Assembly (NCBI GenBank): GCA_041751935.1
Contig: JBGSIA010000206.1
Span: 1 to 64,000 of the forward strand
Length of the DNA: 64,000 nucleotides
Source: JBBSJZ01 sp041751935
GTDB lineage: Bacteria > Planctomycetota > Planctomycetia > Pirellulales > Pirellulaceae
Direction: 5' to 3'
Below, piece after piece: positions 51,481 to 61,712 of the stretch (positions are counted from its first letter, which is position 1; each line of letters begins with the position of its first letter). The notes below the pieces were generated by a model. It made no database searches. It worked only from the letters and a program-made list of their open reading frames with translations, and had not been told where the DNA came from. A program made the translations under genes and the position numbers.

Positions 51481-53883
51481 TCAGCGCGATGCCTCGACAG
51501 CATCGCTCGCCAACGTTGCCCGACGTGCCTCATCGGAGTTGACATTCGCACTACGCCGATATCGCTCCGAAGTGCGATCGCTAGCATAACCGTACTCGAA
51601 GCATCGTTTATCACGATCGACATATCCGAAACCTTTGTCACCGCGGTTGGTACAGTTGACGACGACGGCAACGATTTTTGCATGCAGTTCGTCGAGAATT
51701 CGTTTTGCTCCAACAACGGCTTCGCGTCCGTTTTTGCGGATCGTTGTCGTGAAGATCACGCCATCCACGAACTCGCAGACGATGCCAGGATCCGAAACGG
51801 CCAACAAAGGTGGTGTATCGACGATTACAAAGTCGTACTTCTCACGGGCGTTTTCAATGAACAAGCGAAACGACGGCAGGTTCAGTCGCTCGGCGGGATT
51901 CTCGGTCGCATCACCACACGTTAGCAGTCCAAGAGTTTGAATTCCATCAGCCATCGCAACCGCGTCAGGCCACTCAACTTCGGCTAACAGCACTTCGAGC
52001 AGCCCTGGTTTGCTCGGACAACCGAATAACTTGTGTTGTCGCGGCCGCCGCAAGTCGGCATCTATGAGTAACACGGATCGCCCAGCATTGGCTATCGCCA
52101 ACGCTAAGTTGGCCGCAAGTAAACTCTTGCCGTCGCCAGGGGTTGGGCTGGTAACGGCGAAGACGTTGCTAGATGAACTACGTGCCTCGAAAAACAGGCT
52201 GGTACGAATCCGACGAATTGCTTCAGCGCCTGTGCCGCTGGCATCATGACGTACAAAAACAGTTGTGTCGATCTGGCTCGATCGGTCTCCATGTTCAACG
52301 GGACTGTAGGGAACGTGCGCAGTGATCGGCAATCCGATGAATGACTGCAGTTGCGCGGGGTTGCGAAATGTTGAATCGCTCAACTCAGCGATAATCGCTA
52401 GGCCGGTCCCTAGCACGAGACCCACAATGGTTCCAATAGCCAGCATTACCGGAAGCACGGGCCAAGCGACTTTGGACTGCGGCATGGGAGGAGCGATAAC
52501 TTGCGGCAATGAGCCACCGTATTGCTGTCTCAGTCCCATGTCGCCGAGCCGCTGTGTCACCGACCATTGAGTACGCCGGAGTTGCCCAATTTCATCAGCA
52601 AGGGTAAGCGCTTGACGCTCGGCGCCGAACAGCTCACCAGATTTTGTTAGCTCGGATTTCATTTCCTCCTGCAGTTCGTCGTGTCGCGCAGCCAATTCCT
52701 TCTGATCGTGTTGCAGCAGACTTACATACGCAGTAAGCATTTCTCCCGGCTTCATTTGAGTCAGTACTGGGTCACTTACATCACTGGCTTTGTGCTCTTC
52801 CAAGTATTGTTGCATGACTTGAATCTGGTCGCGCACTATGTCCACTTTGGGGTGATCCGGGCCAAAGTCTGCGAGCAACGAGCGTTCGGTAAGCATCAGC
52901 GACAATAGCTGTTCGTACTGCGTGTTTGCGGTCGCGGCGCGGACAGGTTGCTGCGCTAAGAATTCCTCATTATTCACATCACCTTGAGTGATTTGCAGAA
53001 ACAATCGCAAGCGATCGGTCTCGGCGTCACTGAGCAAAGCCAACGATTCGCTATCGCTGAGTTTTCCGTTGTTTGCGTTCAACTCTTGATTGATGATCAA
53101 TAAACGATTTCGGACTTCGCTTTGGCGCTCACGAACGGCAATCAATTCTTCTTGAATTTCTTCAGCTCGTTTTTGATGCTGGTTGGTAACGATTCCATCT
53201 TCCCAAATCAGCGGCGTCGTCTGCCGAAATTTGATATAGCGATTTTCGGCATCGTCAAGTTGCTCCGTCAACTGATCGCGCGTACTGCTGATCACCTTGA
53301 TGGCATCGGTATTGATTTCGATAAACGTTGTGTGCAAGAAGTCCTGATAAGCTGCGACGATCGCCGTCAACATGGTGGCACAATCTTGTGGTGACGGATC
53401 TCGAAGCGTCATCGTGACGACATTTGCCACTCGAGCCGCGCCGTCGCCACCTAGAGTCAGTTTGATGTTTTTTTGCAAGTAGGAGACGGGGTCACGTTCG
53501 TACTCCACTTCGCGACGTAATGACTCCAATCCACCGATCTCGTAGCGGTCAATCGCATCGCGAAGGATGCGACGACTGCCCAAAAGTTGCATGTGGCTGG
53601 CCAGCACGTTTTCCGCCACCCCAATACCTTCGGCGTCGGGCAACTCGGTATCCGGTGCCCGCGACAGCATGGAATTGTTTCGCTGCATGACCATGATCTG
53701 GACTTCGGCTTCGTACTTCGGTACCGCCAAAAACTGGTACGCCATCGCCGCACCGATGCCGATAATGATTCCCAACGCACACCAGCCGCGATGATGACGA
53801 ATCGCTTCGATGACATCCAATCCATCGGAGGCACCGCCACCGGCGACAGAGGATTGTGCAGGACCACAAAAGAGCTGGTTCAT
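51481..53883 (-). CDS. wzc: Wzc-type polysaccharide co-polymerase and tyrosine kinase
   Basis: An 800-residue protein. The N-terminal Wzz/PCP region has one helix after ~30 residues (WCALGIIIGIGAAMAYQFLAVPKYEAE), a periplasmic coiled-coil part with several heptad segments, and a second helix at about residues 470-500 (LPVMLAIGTIVGLVLGTGLAII). The cytoplasmic BY-kinase domain has Walker A TSPTPGDGKSLLAANLA, Walker A' VLLIDADLRRP and Walker B FVIVDTPPLLAVSDP. The C-terminus is tyrosine-rich (FEYGYASDRTSERYRRS), the usual site of autophosphorylation. It controls chain length and export. It abuts the O-antigen ligase/TPR gene with no gap. Confidence 0.94.
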   Translation of the reverse strand: MNQLFCGPAQSSVAGGGASDGLDVIEAIRHHRGWCALGIIIGIGAAMAYQFLAVPKYEAEVQIMVMQRNNSMLSRAPDTELPDAEGIGVAENVLASHMQLLGSRRILRDAIDRYEIGGLESLRREVEYERDPVSYLQKNIKLTLGGDGAARVANVVTMTLRDPSPQDCATMLTAIVAAYQDFLHTTFIEINTDAIKVISSTRDQLTEQLDDAENRYIKFRQTTPLIWEDGIVTNQHQKRAEEIQEELIAVRERQSEVRNRLLIINQELNANNGKLSDSESLALLSDAETDRLRLFLQITQGDVNNEEFLAQQPVRAATANTQYEQLLSLMLTERSLLADFGPDHPKVDIVRDQIQVMQQYLEEHKASDVSDPVLTQMKPGEMLTAYVSLLQHDQKELAARHDELQEEMKSELTKSGELFGAERQALTLADEIGQLRRTQWSVTQRLGDMGLRQQYGGSLPQVIAPPMPQSKVAWPVLPVMLAIGTIVGLVLGTGLAIIAELSDSTFRNPAQLQSFIGLPITAHVPYSPVEHGDRSSQIDTTVFVRHDASGTGAEAIRRIRTSLFFEARSSSSNVFAVTSPTPGDGKSLLAANLALAIANAGRSVLLIDADLRRPRQHKLFGCPSKPGLLEVLLAEVEWPDAVAMADGIQTLGLLTCGDATENPAERLNLPSFRLFIENAREKYDFVIVDTPPLLAVSDPGIVCEFVDGVIFTTTIRKNGREAVVGAKRILDELHAKIVAVVVNCTNRGDKGFGYVDRDKRCFEYGYASDRTSERYRRSANVNSDEARRATLASDAVEASR

Positions 53884-56640
53884 CTATTTACCGAGTCGAA
53901 GATTGGTTGGTCGAGACTGATCGAGAACGGATGATTGAGCGCGAATGATCCGTGCCCGCAAATTTTTGTACGCTTGGACGGTCGGTCGCTGGCTAATGCA
54001 CATTTGCACGTGTCGTAGCGATGCTTCCTCGTCGCCCAATGCGTGTAGCAATTCAGCATACTGATACCGCAACACAAAATCATTTGGGTCCAACTTCACG
54101 GCGGCTTGGAAGTGGGCTGCGGCTGCGGCTTTTTCGTTTTCCAACAGTTTAATCCGCGCCATCTGACGCGAATAGGAGCGAGCTTCTTCGGCCCCGTGGT
54201 ATTCGATGAACGACTCTGCCTGGCGCAGGCATAATCGGAACAACTTATCGTGGGCGGGAGTATCACGGACAGTGGCTGGGGACGCGAAGATTGCTTCGGC
54301 GATCGCTAATTGGTCTTCCGCTTGAGGTGGCAAAATGGCGTTGGAAATCAGCTCAGCATCCCACTTCTGTATCGCCATTTGTACGATCGGAAGGCGAAAT
54401 TCAGAGGAGAGCGAAATCGCACGCTGCCAACATTCGCAGGTTTCGAAAATACGATTGGAGTGAAAGTGAAGTAGCCCGATTTGATATAGCGCCAACGGGT
54501 CACATTGCCGCAGTCGGGCGGTAATGTGCAAATGAGGTGCATCATTCACACCTAGCAATGGCGCATACAGCCCAAGTCGGTAATGCACTTCGGGAACAAT
54601 GGGGCAAAGCGTTCGTGCAACTCGCAAATGACCGTAGGCTGGCAGAATGTTTTCTCGCACCACGGCCAGATTTCGCAAACGCTCGCGAACTGATTCCCGC
54701 TCCTCCCCTGTCGCCGTTTGGATCTGGCGATACATCCCTACCGGTGACACCAATCGCCTTGCCTTGTCCATCGCCTGTTGCGTTGGTTTCGATTTCGTTC
54801 CGATAACCCCTACAATCGTTAGAACCATTTGTGTTTCGTATCGAGTCGCATACAGCGATGCGATCTGAATTCGTAACTCCAGATCATCGGGTGCTGCCTC
54901 AATGGCCTTACTGGTGAGTTTGATCGCCTCACTGATGGCCGACAACTGATCCCCATCACGCATCGCCAGGACTTTCTTATTCCTCTGCCCGGTCGACTCT
55001 GACTCGGCCCAACTTCGTGCGGCTGTTTGGCTGGTCACAACCAGCAGGAGAAACACTCCACAACCCAGGACGGGACGTGGAATCGGTGAATCGATTGCGA
55101 CCCACCTAGTCAGAGGTAGGTTGGATCGAGTCGCTGCGGTGGCGCCACAGATTGAGCCACCCAGAAGCGACAGCAGCATCAAGTTGCTCGGCATGTGCAA
55201 GCCGAAGTCCGTCATCGCCAAAACCAGTTGTGAAACGAAGACGAATAGAAAACCAAAGGCAAACCAGCGATGAATGATCAATTGGGACGACGTTAACGCG
55301 ATGTAGAGAGTAACAGCCATGAGGCAAATAATGCACGCCACACCAAGCAAGCCTGGGATTCCAAGTTCGATGAGCGACTCGAGGTACTCGTTGTGAGCAT
55401 GGTTGAACCACAACCGATTGAGCGATCGTTGCTGGGCCAAATAGGCGAATCCATACGTGCCCAATCCGCTGCCCAGGCGATAGTACAGCGGGATGGTCGA
55501 TAACGTGTCTTGCCAGTGTGCAAGTCGGCCGTCATTCATTACGCCGCCATCAACAAGCGTTTGATAACGGCGAACACCAAACAGTGATAACGAAAGCCAG
55601 ACAGGCAGTAGCAAAAGGCTCGCGGCAATCAATATCGAACTCATACGATGACGCTTAAGACGCGTCCAGCTCATCGACACCAATAGTGCTAACGACGCGA
55701 TGACAACCGCGACCATCGCGCCGCGCGATTTCGCGACAATAAGCGCCCACAGGAGAATCACGACACTAACGGCCAGCGCAATCATCTGCGGCGAACTCGC
55801 TTGTCGCAACTTCGCTCGAAAGGTCTCGCCGCGATGCCACGAGGATGCCGTTCGATAGTATTGCCTCAGTCCCAACGCGATTGCACCGCCGAGGCACATC
55901 GTTAAATACCCAGCAGCTGTGGCGTGATTGGCCCAAGTTGAAAAATAAAAACTGTTGGGCGGTGCGAGCGTTCCGCCAAGCAAGCTGTCGCTACGAGTGT
56001 AGGACTGGACTAGTCCCCACGCCGCGAGCATGGTGCCTTGGATGACGATGGCAACACACACCATGAGTTGCGAACGAGACGTATTCAATAATTCAAAGGC
56101 AAGCCAAAAAACGATCGTTGCCAGAAGTAACAACCAAACCATACGCCGCGTCTTTTCCGCCGCTAGGCTGATCGTTTGAGTTTCGGGAATCACTTCCGCA
56201 GCTTTTCCTGATCTCAGTTCCTCGCTGGTGGCAACCGAAGGAAGATCGTGCCGAAGGCGAACGGCTTCGGGTGAGAGCTGTCCAACGATCGCGCTGGGCA
56301 ACGGAACCTGTTGCAATAACCCCAGTGCAATTACCGCAATCATCATCCAACCTATCGTTGGACTCGAAGAGACTTCGTTTCGCCAATGCCACCAATAGAT
56401 ACAAGCGAGTATGGACGCTATAGCCAAGCTCAGCGCGAGTTGCCGCTGGTGAGAATCGCCGTAGCCTCCAAGCTGCCACGGCAAAATCAGAACACAACCA
56501 AGAAGTGCCACTGAGGCTACGGTAACCGCTAAATCGACTGAGGCGAACTTCGGAAGACCAAGGCTTGCACCAATTTGCAATAGGCGATGCTTCGGGCCTG
56601 AGCCAGAGTCATCCGCCAACTGATAACCAGTCGATCGCAC
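53884..56640 (-). CDS. O-antigen ligase/polymerase-like protein with TPR domain
   Basis: A 918-residue protein with GTG start 56640, to be confirmed. The N-terminal ~560 residues have about 12 hydrophobic helices. The Wzy_C motif in a periplasmic loop reads FNHAHNEYLESLIELGIPGLLG, like the ligase/polymerase HNxxL..G motif. A short linker leads into a ~330-residue helical repeat domain of TPR type (AIKLTSKAIEAAPDDLELRIQIASLYATRY; HFQAAVKLDPNDFVLRYQYAELLHALGDEEASLRHV). This architecture is common among planctomycete and deltaproteobacterial ligase-like proteins. Its stop abuts the wzc-like start, so both belong to one transcript. Wzy or WaaL function cannot be distinguished. Confidence 0.88.
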   Translation of the reverse strand: MRSTGYQLADDSGSGPKHRLLQIGASLGLPKFASVDLAVTVASVALLGCVLILPWQLGGYGDSHQRQLALSLAIASILACIYWWHWRNEVSSSPTIGWMMIAVIALGLLQQVPLPSAIVGQLSPEAVRLRHDLPSVATSEELRSGKAAEVIPETQTISLAAEKTRRMVWLLLLATIVFWLAFELLNTSRSQLMVCVAIVIQGTMLAAWGLVQSYTRSDSLLGGTLAPPNSFYFSTWANHATAAGYLTMCLGGAIALGLRQYYRTASSWHRGETFRAKLRQASSPQMIALAVSVVILLWALIVAKSRGAMVAVVIASLALLVSMSWTRLKRHRMSSILIAASLLLLPVWLSLSLFGVRRYQTLVDGGVMNDGRLAHWQDTLSTIPLYYRLGSGLGTYGFAYLAQQRSLNRLWFNHAHNEYLESLIELGIPGLLGVACIICLMAVTLYIALTSSQLIIHRWFAFGFLFVFVSQLVLAMTDFGLHMPSNLMLLSLLGGSICGATAATRSNLPLTRWVAIDSPIPRPVLGCGVFLLLVVTSQTAARSWAESESTGQRNKKVLAMRDGDQLSAISEAIKLTSKAIEAAPDDLELRIQIASLYATRYETQMVLTIVGVIGTKSKPTQQAMDKARRLVSPVGMYRQIQTATGEERESVRERLRNLAVVRENILPAYGHLRVARTLCPIVPEVHYRLGLYAPLLGVNDAPHLHITARLRQCDPLALYQIGLLHFHSNRIFETCECWQRAISLSSEFRLPIVQMAIQKWDAELISNAILPPQAEDQLAIAEAIFASPATVRDTPAHDKLFRLCLRQAESFIEYHGAEEARSYSRQMARIKLLENEKAAAAAHFQAAVKLDPNDFVLRYQYAELLHALGDEEASLRHVQMCISQRPTVQAYKNLRARIIRAQSSVLDQSRPTNLRLGK

Positions 56641-56736
56641 AGAGTTTGGAGAACGAAAGTATTGGGACGCGATTACGTTGCGACAATGTTGTGGACAACG
56701 TTTTAACGCTGTATTGGTTACTTAAAGCAGTATGGG

Positions 56737-57309
56737 TTACGGCGTTGAAATAGTCGCCGGTGGTGCTGGCGACGAGTCATCACTGGCGCCGACAGCTAAG
56801 CCAGCTGCTCCCAGACCGATGCCTACAAGCGGCAACCAACCGCCGCCGGCAAAACCTCCACCACCTCCCCCGCCGCCAGAGGAAACGCCACTGTAGGGAG
56901 CTGCGTAGTAACCCTGGTCAGCAATCAGAGGATCGCTCACGATGGACTCGCTCACGATTGTCTCGTCAACCAACACGTCGCTCACAATCGTACCTGTGTC
57001 AATGGGTGCGGACATCGTCGGGTCACAGGATGGAGCTTGAACCAACGTCGTTTCAGCGGTTTCGTCACCGAGAACGTCCACCAAAGCGGCCGACTCCTGC
57101 TCGCCCAAACCCAATGCAAGCAAGTCATCCACTGCCTTCGCTTGTGAGGTGCTACCGGGCAGCAGGTCGGGCGTTTTTGGTAAAGAAACCAATTCCGTCG
57201 GCATGGGCGCAATTGCTATTGGCTCAGTTGTTCCACCAGCCAAACTCCAAGTAGTCAAGCCAATGGCCACCAATGCGCCTAAGGACGCAATCACTCTCAA
57301 CTTGTTCAT
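56737..57309 (-). CDS. Secreted protein with acidic repeats and Gly-rich tail
   Basis: A 190-residue protein; ATG 57309 is used because the region before it is not coding-like. A signal peptide (NKLRVIASLGALVAIGLTTWSLAGG) leads a Pro/acidic mature part. A repeat-like stretch reads GTIVSDVLVDETIVSESIVSDPL. Then GGGGGGGGFAGGG and a hydrophobic segment (WLPLVGIGLGAAGLAVGAS) are followed by an acidic/Pro tail. The last helix could anchor the protein in a membrane or be a sorting signal, but there is no charged tail typical of PEP-CTERM. No family recognised. It lies 96 bp downstream of the ligase/TPR gene. Confidence 0.65.
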   Translation of the reverse strand: MNKLRVIASLGALVAIGLTTWSLAGGTTEPIAIAPMPTELVSLPKTPDLLPGSTSQAKAVDDLLALGLGEQESAALVDVLGDETAETTLVQAPSCDPTMSAPIDTGTIVSDVLVDETIVSESIVSDPLIADQGYYAAPYSGVSSGGGGGGGGFAGGGWLPLVGIGLGAAGLAVGASDDSSPAPPATISTP

Positions 57310-57503
57310 TACTTGCTCGCTCGTTGTCGTTCTCAGAAGTAGAATACTTGTGCGCAGCACCTAAACCGCGCAATCACGCTAAGTTGACTAAATGGAACGC
57401 GGTTGTCAACCGACAAGTGAACGTTTCAACCCTCGAAAGCTACCCTTAATCCCGCAAATGCAGACGCAGACACCCTCTTCGTGGGGGTTTGCAGCCAGTG
57501 TTT

Positions 57504-60500
57504 TTAGAACAGAATCGGGAACCTCTCGCCAATGGCTAGGTCGATTTGATCGTCATGCTCTTTTTCTTCAAGAGAATATTCGCGGACTGGAATTGCGTTG
57601 GTGCCTCTGTAGCTTTCCACAGGCGAACGAGGGCTCGAAAGTTCCGCTCGCTGAATGTAGTTGATGATCATCAAGGCGTCCGCTGCCGTCGTCTTGCCGT
57701 CGCCGCTGACGTCCGTTCTTGCATCCAAGGTGGTTGTACCCTCGATATCAGATATCGCCATTGAACGCATCACGACCAACGCATCGGCGGCTGAGATTTG
57801 GTTATCGCCATTGACGTCCAGAGCGGCGATATCCGTGAGCAAGGAATCCGCCTCTTGTGAGCCAGCTGGATCGAATTGAACGATCGCTTTGTTGGACATT
57901 GCCCCTGTGACTCCACGTGAATTTAAGACCGTTGCTACAAAGTGATACAATCCACCGCCATCGACGGTCTTTGCGATCGTGACAGGGATGTCGACCCATC
58001 CCTGAGGGCCAATCGTTGCCTTAAACCTTTGTATGGCAAGTACGTTGTTCGCTTCGAAAGGATCAACGTCAAACACGGCGGATTCCAACGAACCTTCGAC
58101 CGCCAATAGGAAAACCACTGCACCGACGTCGCCGGATACACGGACCGTCTGGTTGGGGTGTGTTGCCTTCGCCATCGATGATTCGATACCCAGAATTGTG
58201 ACATTGGGTGTCGTTGTCGCAGTTGATTCAAGCGTGGCAATACCATGACCTTGATTGTCGTCTTGGCTAGCGAATACGGTACCTGTTACTCGTGTGTCGT
58301 CGCTGAATGTTGTCGTGATCGTCGTACCCGATAATTCGATTCCGGAAATTGAACCTGGCCAATCGGCTCCACGACCGGCGAGTCCACGAAGGCTGGTTGG
58401 ATCAATATCGACAGCGAACTTCATGACTTCACCAGGGTCAAAGTCCGCGAAGTTCAATGTGATATTTCGATACCCACCTTGGTACGCTTGGGAAAACGGG
58501 GAAAGCACTGACACTGGACTGATGAAGCCCGTCTCGCTAGCACCGCTGCTGACTATCAATTCTCGAGTCACTGTGTCTCCAGCAGCAGGTGTGACTGGAT
58601 CGAACACCAGGTCCGGAAGAAGAGCTTTGGATAAATCGAAGGTGATGGATTGAATGCTGGGGCCACCGCTTGTCGAGTTATTCGCGACGACAATTGAGTT
58701 CAAATTGTAGGTGCTGGCATGAATCCCGCCCTCGGTCGTGATATTAACGGTCACGGTCGCCGGACTCGGTTGTTGAGATGGATCTTGATACGGGACGACG
58801 CCCAAGAAATCCCAGGTGCTGGAGACTGGACTTTTCAGGCTTTTGTCGCTACCGATGATGCCAATCGCTTGGCTGCCGCTGAACCAAGACGCTGGAACGG
58901 ATGCCGTGCGTGAGAGCGTTTCTGGAGCCTGTAATTTGCCGCCCACCGACTTTTGATAAACAGCAGTGATGCTCTTCGCAACCGGATCAACTACCAAGTC
59001 CAAGTTAATGAAATCCACGTTCTCAATGGGCGTGTGAACGGCTTGAACCAGCGTTGAAACGCCGGCGACTTCTTTCACCAATCGGATTTGGCCTCCGTTC
59101 TTACCACTGATAACCAATTGAACGAAGTTGTCCTGATCTCCCCGCCCCAAATAGAACCCAAACTCGGTTCCGACTTCGAGCGAAACACCGTTGAATGGCG
59201 CGATCACGCTTGTCTTGGCAACATATTTCTCGCTGCCTGCGGCACTCGCATTGAATCCCCATTGCAGCGACTGCGTTTGTGAATTGCCGGCGCCGACCGC
59301 AGTCCCTTGGTGCAATTCTGCGAGCGTCAATACACCCGCAGCGCCACTCGCAGTTATCCGACTGGGGTCAAACAACTCGCTGTAATTGTCCAACCCGTTG
59401 GTCATCACACCGGTAAAACCAAGATCGAGTAGTTTACCGCTACTTTCGTCATTTTCCCACGTAAAGAACGTGCCGATTGGCGTATCGAAACCGTTCGATG
59501 AATCAATCACAAAACTGTCGACCAAATCGTTGATTGAATCGTTGTCGTCGTCCAGATCGAGTAAATCGGAAATGAAGTCGTTGTCAAAATCAGCCGGAAC
59601 GTCGGCATGATTTTGATGGTCTGTTCCATTCGCGATTTCGTCGTCATTGGTGTATCCATCGCAATCATCGTCATGGAGACAGCCATCTGAAGGTAAGATG
59701 GGATCAAAGACGATGATCTTACCGTTGAAAGTATGGTCAGCTACCCAGATCGACCCAGCAAACGGATGATCGTCGCCAACGGTGGTCACATCCAATGGCG
59801 CAGTACCCACATTGCTGAATAAATTGGTAACGCCCAGTACCGACGTTCCGTCGGAGTTCAGTGTGATTTGCTTTACCGTATTATCAAACGACACCGCAAT
59901 CAAATCGTTTTTTAATTGGCCGCCAAGCCGACTGGATGTGTACTCGGCGAGCCCGTTGGTCGATTGACCGAAAACAAACAACGCATCGTTTCGCTGGGTA
60001 TACGTCGTATTGAGAGTCGACGACAAGTAAATCGATTCTTGCGGATTGGCAATACTGACAGGTGACTGAGCTTGGGGACCGCTGTTGAAAGTATTCAGAG
60101 GATTCGCACGAGTTGGATTGGGATGGCCCCCATAGTATCCAGAGTGTGTGATATGGTGCAGCGAATCACCCATCTTAGCCCCAGGTTCCTGTCGCACGTT
60201 TGTGGCCCGCCCTTGATTATCCAATAGTGGCGCGGCACCCCAGCCAGCGTTCGGCCCGTTGTCGATGGAGTAGACTTGTCCGCTTTCAGATACCAAAACG
60301 TCATACGGATTTCGGAACCCAGGAGCATAGATCTGGACCGGGCCACCGACTACCAGTTTCGCTTGGTTTTTTCCGTTGTTGCCGCCGAATGGATCCTCCA
60401 AGTCATCGACCCCATCGCGATCCTCATCGTCAAGTGTTGGCAGGTCGTATGTCGACTCTCCGAGCGCTGTCAAATCGACAGAGAGGATGGCGGCCGACAA

Positions 60501-61712
60501 TGCGTATTCGGGAAGCAAGGCAAAGTTGCCTGAGGGAGCGCCCATGTTCGTATTGCCACCTTGTGCGATCAACAACGTATTGCTCGATGCAATCCATTGC
60601 AGACCGTTGGACGTGTGGTTTTCTTCACTGCGAGGCAAGCCGCGAACAAGATCGAGCTTGGTCCAACCGCCACCATTTTTTGTCAATCGTGAAACGACCC
60701 CCGAATTCGTATCCAGTCCGAGATCGGTGCCTGATGGCCCCGCACCGATTCGAGGGTCGCTCGATGAGGCATAGATCATAGGCATTTGAGCAGTACCCGT
60801 CACCAGTAACCCAGTAACCAATCGAGTGTTGATCGCTTGGTTGACTGATCCATCGTCATCATGGTTGGGGATCTGTTGCACGAGCGTTATCTCCTCGGTC
60901 GCTGTGACGACGAAATCGTTCGCTGCGCGACGCTGTATGGTAAACGCTTTGATCAGTCCGTTTTGCTGTGCGACATACAATCGTCCATCCGGCCCAAACT
61001 GCAATGAAGTCGGCTTGCTGATGGACGCTCCGGAGAGTAGCGACTTGGCGAAATTGATGGGCGCGGGGTCCGAGGTTGTCGGTATTGATACGATCTCGAT
61101 CGCTTTGACCGTCGGAAACTGTGTCTTATTGCCAAACTCAATATCCAGCAGCGAATCCGACGTAACAACGAAACTCTTCATCACAGCTTTCATGCTGCCG
61201 ACGTCAGCAAAAATGTCGTAGTTGTCGAGAACCTTATTGCCCTCAATCACGACGTCAAATATTCGCTGTTGGGCGGCGGTGATCTGGCTGTAGGTCTCCG
61301 CAAAAAACAAACGTACCTCGAACTTGCCAGGCTCTACCGGAAAGGTCCACTGCATCGTCGGTGGTGGATTCCAGTCATATCGCTCGGAAAGAAACAGGCT
61401 GGCTGGCGTGCCACGGGGAATTGACGTGTCAGACAAGTCAATCGCATCGACTTCCATCGGCGATAATGTCGCAGTCTTGTCCGAATTGGAGTTCGGTATT
61501 GCGTTGACGAATGCGGATGGCTGGCCCTTCAGGTCGGCGGTCCAAGGGAGCTCAGCGACGATTTCGGGGCCGCCGACATTCACTCGATAAATGCTGGCAG
61601 TAAGAAGTTGTCGACTTTCAAGCGATTCGAACTGGGGGCATCGGCGGAGCTTGCGGGGCGACTTCGACGAACTATGTTTGTGGCTCCTGCAGGCCAATCC
61701 TTTGGTCGACAT
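57504..61712 (-). CDS. Giant secreted protein: malectin-like, beta-propeller, Ca-repeat and dockerin domains
   Basis: A 1402-residue protein from ATG 61712. Near residue 30 the motif FESLESRQLLTAS matches the ExLExRxLL element at the N-terminus of large planctomycete surface proteins; it probably guides export. The order after it: a malectin-like domain (about 45-210; FEVRLFFAETYS), a sorbosone-dehydrogenase/NHL-like beta-propeller (about 215-660; SLQFGPDGRLYVAQQNGLIKAF), acidic thrombospondin-type-3-like repeats (DDDCDGYTNDDE.. LDDDNDSIND, about 670-730), a lectin/LamG-like beta-rich domain (to ~1000) and C-terminal dockerin-type repeats (DVNGDNQISAADALVVMRSM and DVSGDGKTTAADALMIINYI). It may bind or degrade carbohydrate at the cell surface. 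Substrate is unknown. Confidence 0.88.
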   Translation of the reverse strand: MSTKGLACRSHKHSSSKSPRKLRRCPQFESLESRQLLTASIYRVNVGGPEIVAELPWTADLKGQPSAFVNAIPNSNSDKTATLSPMEVDAIDLSDTSIPRGTPASLFLSERYDWNPPPTMQWTFPVEPGKFEVRLFFAETYSQITAAQQRIFDVVIEGNKVLDNYDIFADVGSMKAVMKSFVVTSDSLLDIEFGNKTQFPTVKAIEIVSIPTTSDPAPINFAKSLLSGASISKPTSLQFGPDGRLYVAQQNGLIKAFTIQRRAANDFVVTATEEITLVQQIPNHDDDGSVNQAINTRLVTGLLVTGTAQMPMIYASSSDPRIGAGPSGTDLGLDTNSGVVSRLTKNGGGWTKLDLVRGLPRSEENHTSNGLQWIASSNTLLIAQGGNTNMGAPSGNFALLPEYALSAAILSVDLTALGESTYDLPTLDDEDRDGVDDLEDPFGGNNGKNQAKLVVGGPVQIYAPGFRNPYDVLVSESGQVYSIDNGPNAGWGAAPLLDNQGRATNVRQEPGAKMGDSLHHITHSGYYGGHPNPTRANPLNTFNSGPQAQSPVSIANPQESIYLSSTLNTTYTQRNDALFVFGQSTNGLAEYTSSRLGGQLKNDLIAVSFDNTVKQITLNSDGTSVLGVTNLFSNVGTAPLDVTTVGDDHPFAGSIWVADHTFNGKIIVFDPILPSDGCLHDDDCDGYTNDDEIANGTDHQNHADVPADFDNDFISDLLDLDDDNDSINDLVDSFVIDSSNGFDTPIGTFFTWENDESSGKLLDLGFTGVMTNGLDNYSELFDPSRITASGAAGVLTLAELHQGTAVGAGNSQTQSLQWGFNASAAGSEKYVAKTSVIAPFNGVSLEVGTEFGFYLGRGDQDNFVQLVISGKNGGQIRLVKEVAGVSTLVQAVHTPIENVDFINLDLVVDPVAKSITAVYQKSVGGKLQAPETLSRTASVPASWFSGSQAIGIIGSDKSLKSPVSSTWDFLGVVPYQDPSQQPSPATVTVNITTEGGIHASTYNLNSIVVANNSTSGGPSIQSITFDLSKALLPDLVFDPVTPAAGDTVTRELIVSSGASETGFISPVSVLSPFSQAYQGGYRNITLNFADFDPGEVMKFAVDIDPTSLRGLAGRGADWPGSISGIELSGTTITTTFSDDTRVTGTVFASQDDNQGHGIATLESTATTTPNVTILGIESSMAKATHPNQTVRVSGDVGAVVFLLAVEGSLESAVFDVDPFEANNVLAIQRFKATIGPQGWVDIPVTIAKTVDGGGLYHFVATVLNSRGVTGAMSNKAIVQFDPAGSQEADSLLTDIAALDVNGDNQISAADALVVMRSMAISDIEGTTTLDARTDVSGDGKTTAADALMIINYIQRAELSSPRSPVESYRGTNAIPVREYSLEEKEHDDQIDLAIGERFPILF

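Noticed and set aside
60200..60781. Plus-strand 193-codon frame within the giant secreted protein gene
   Set aside because: Arg-rich shadow of the dockerin protein's propeller-coding region.
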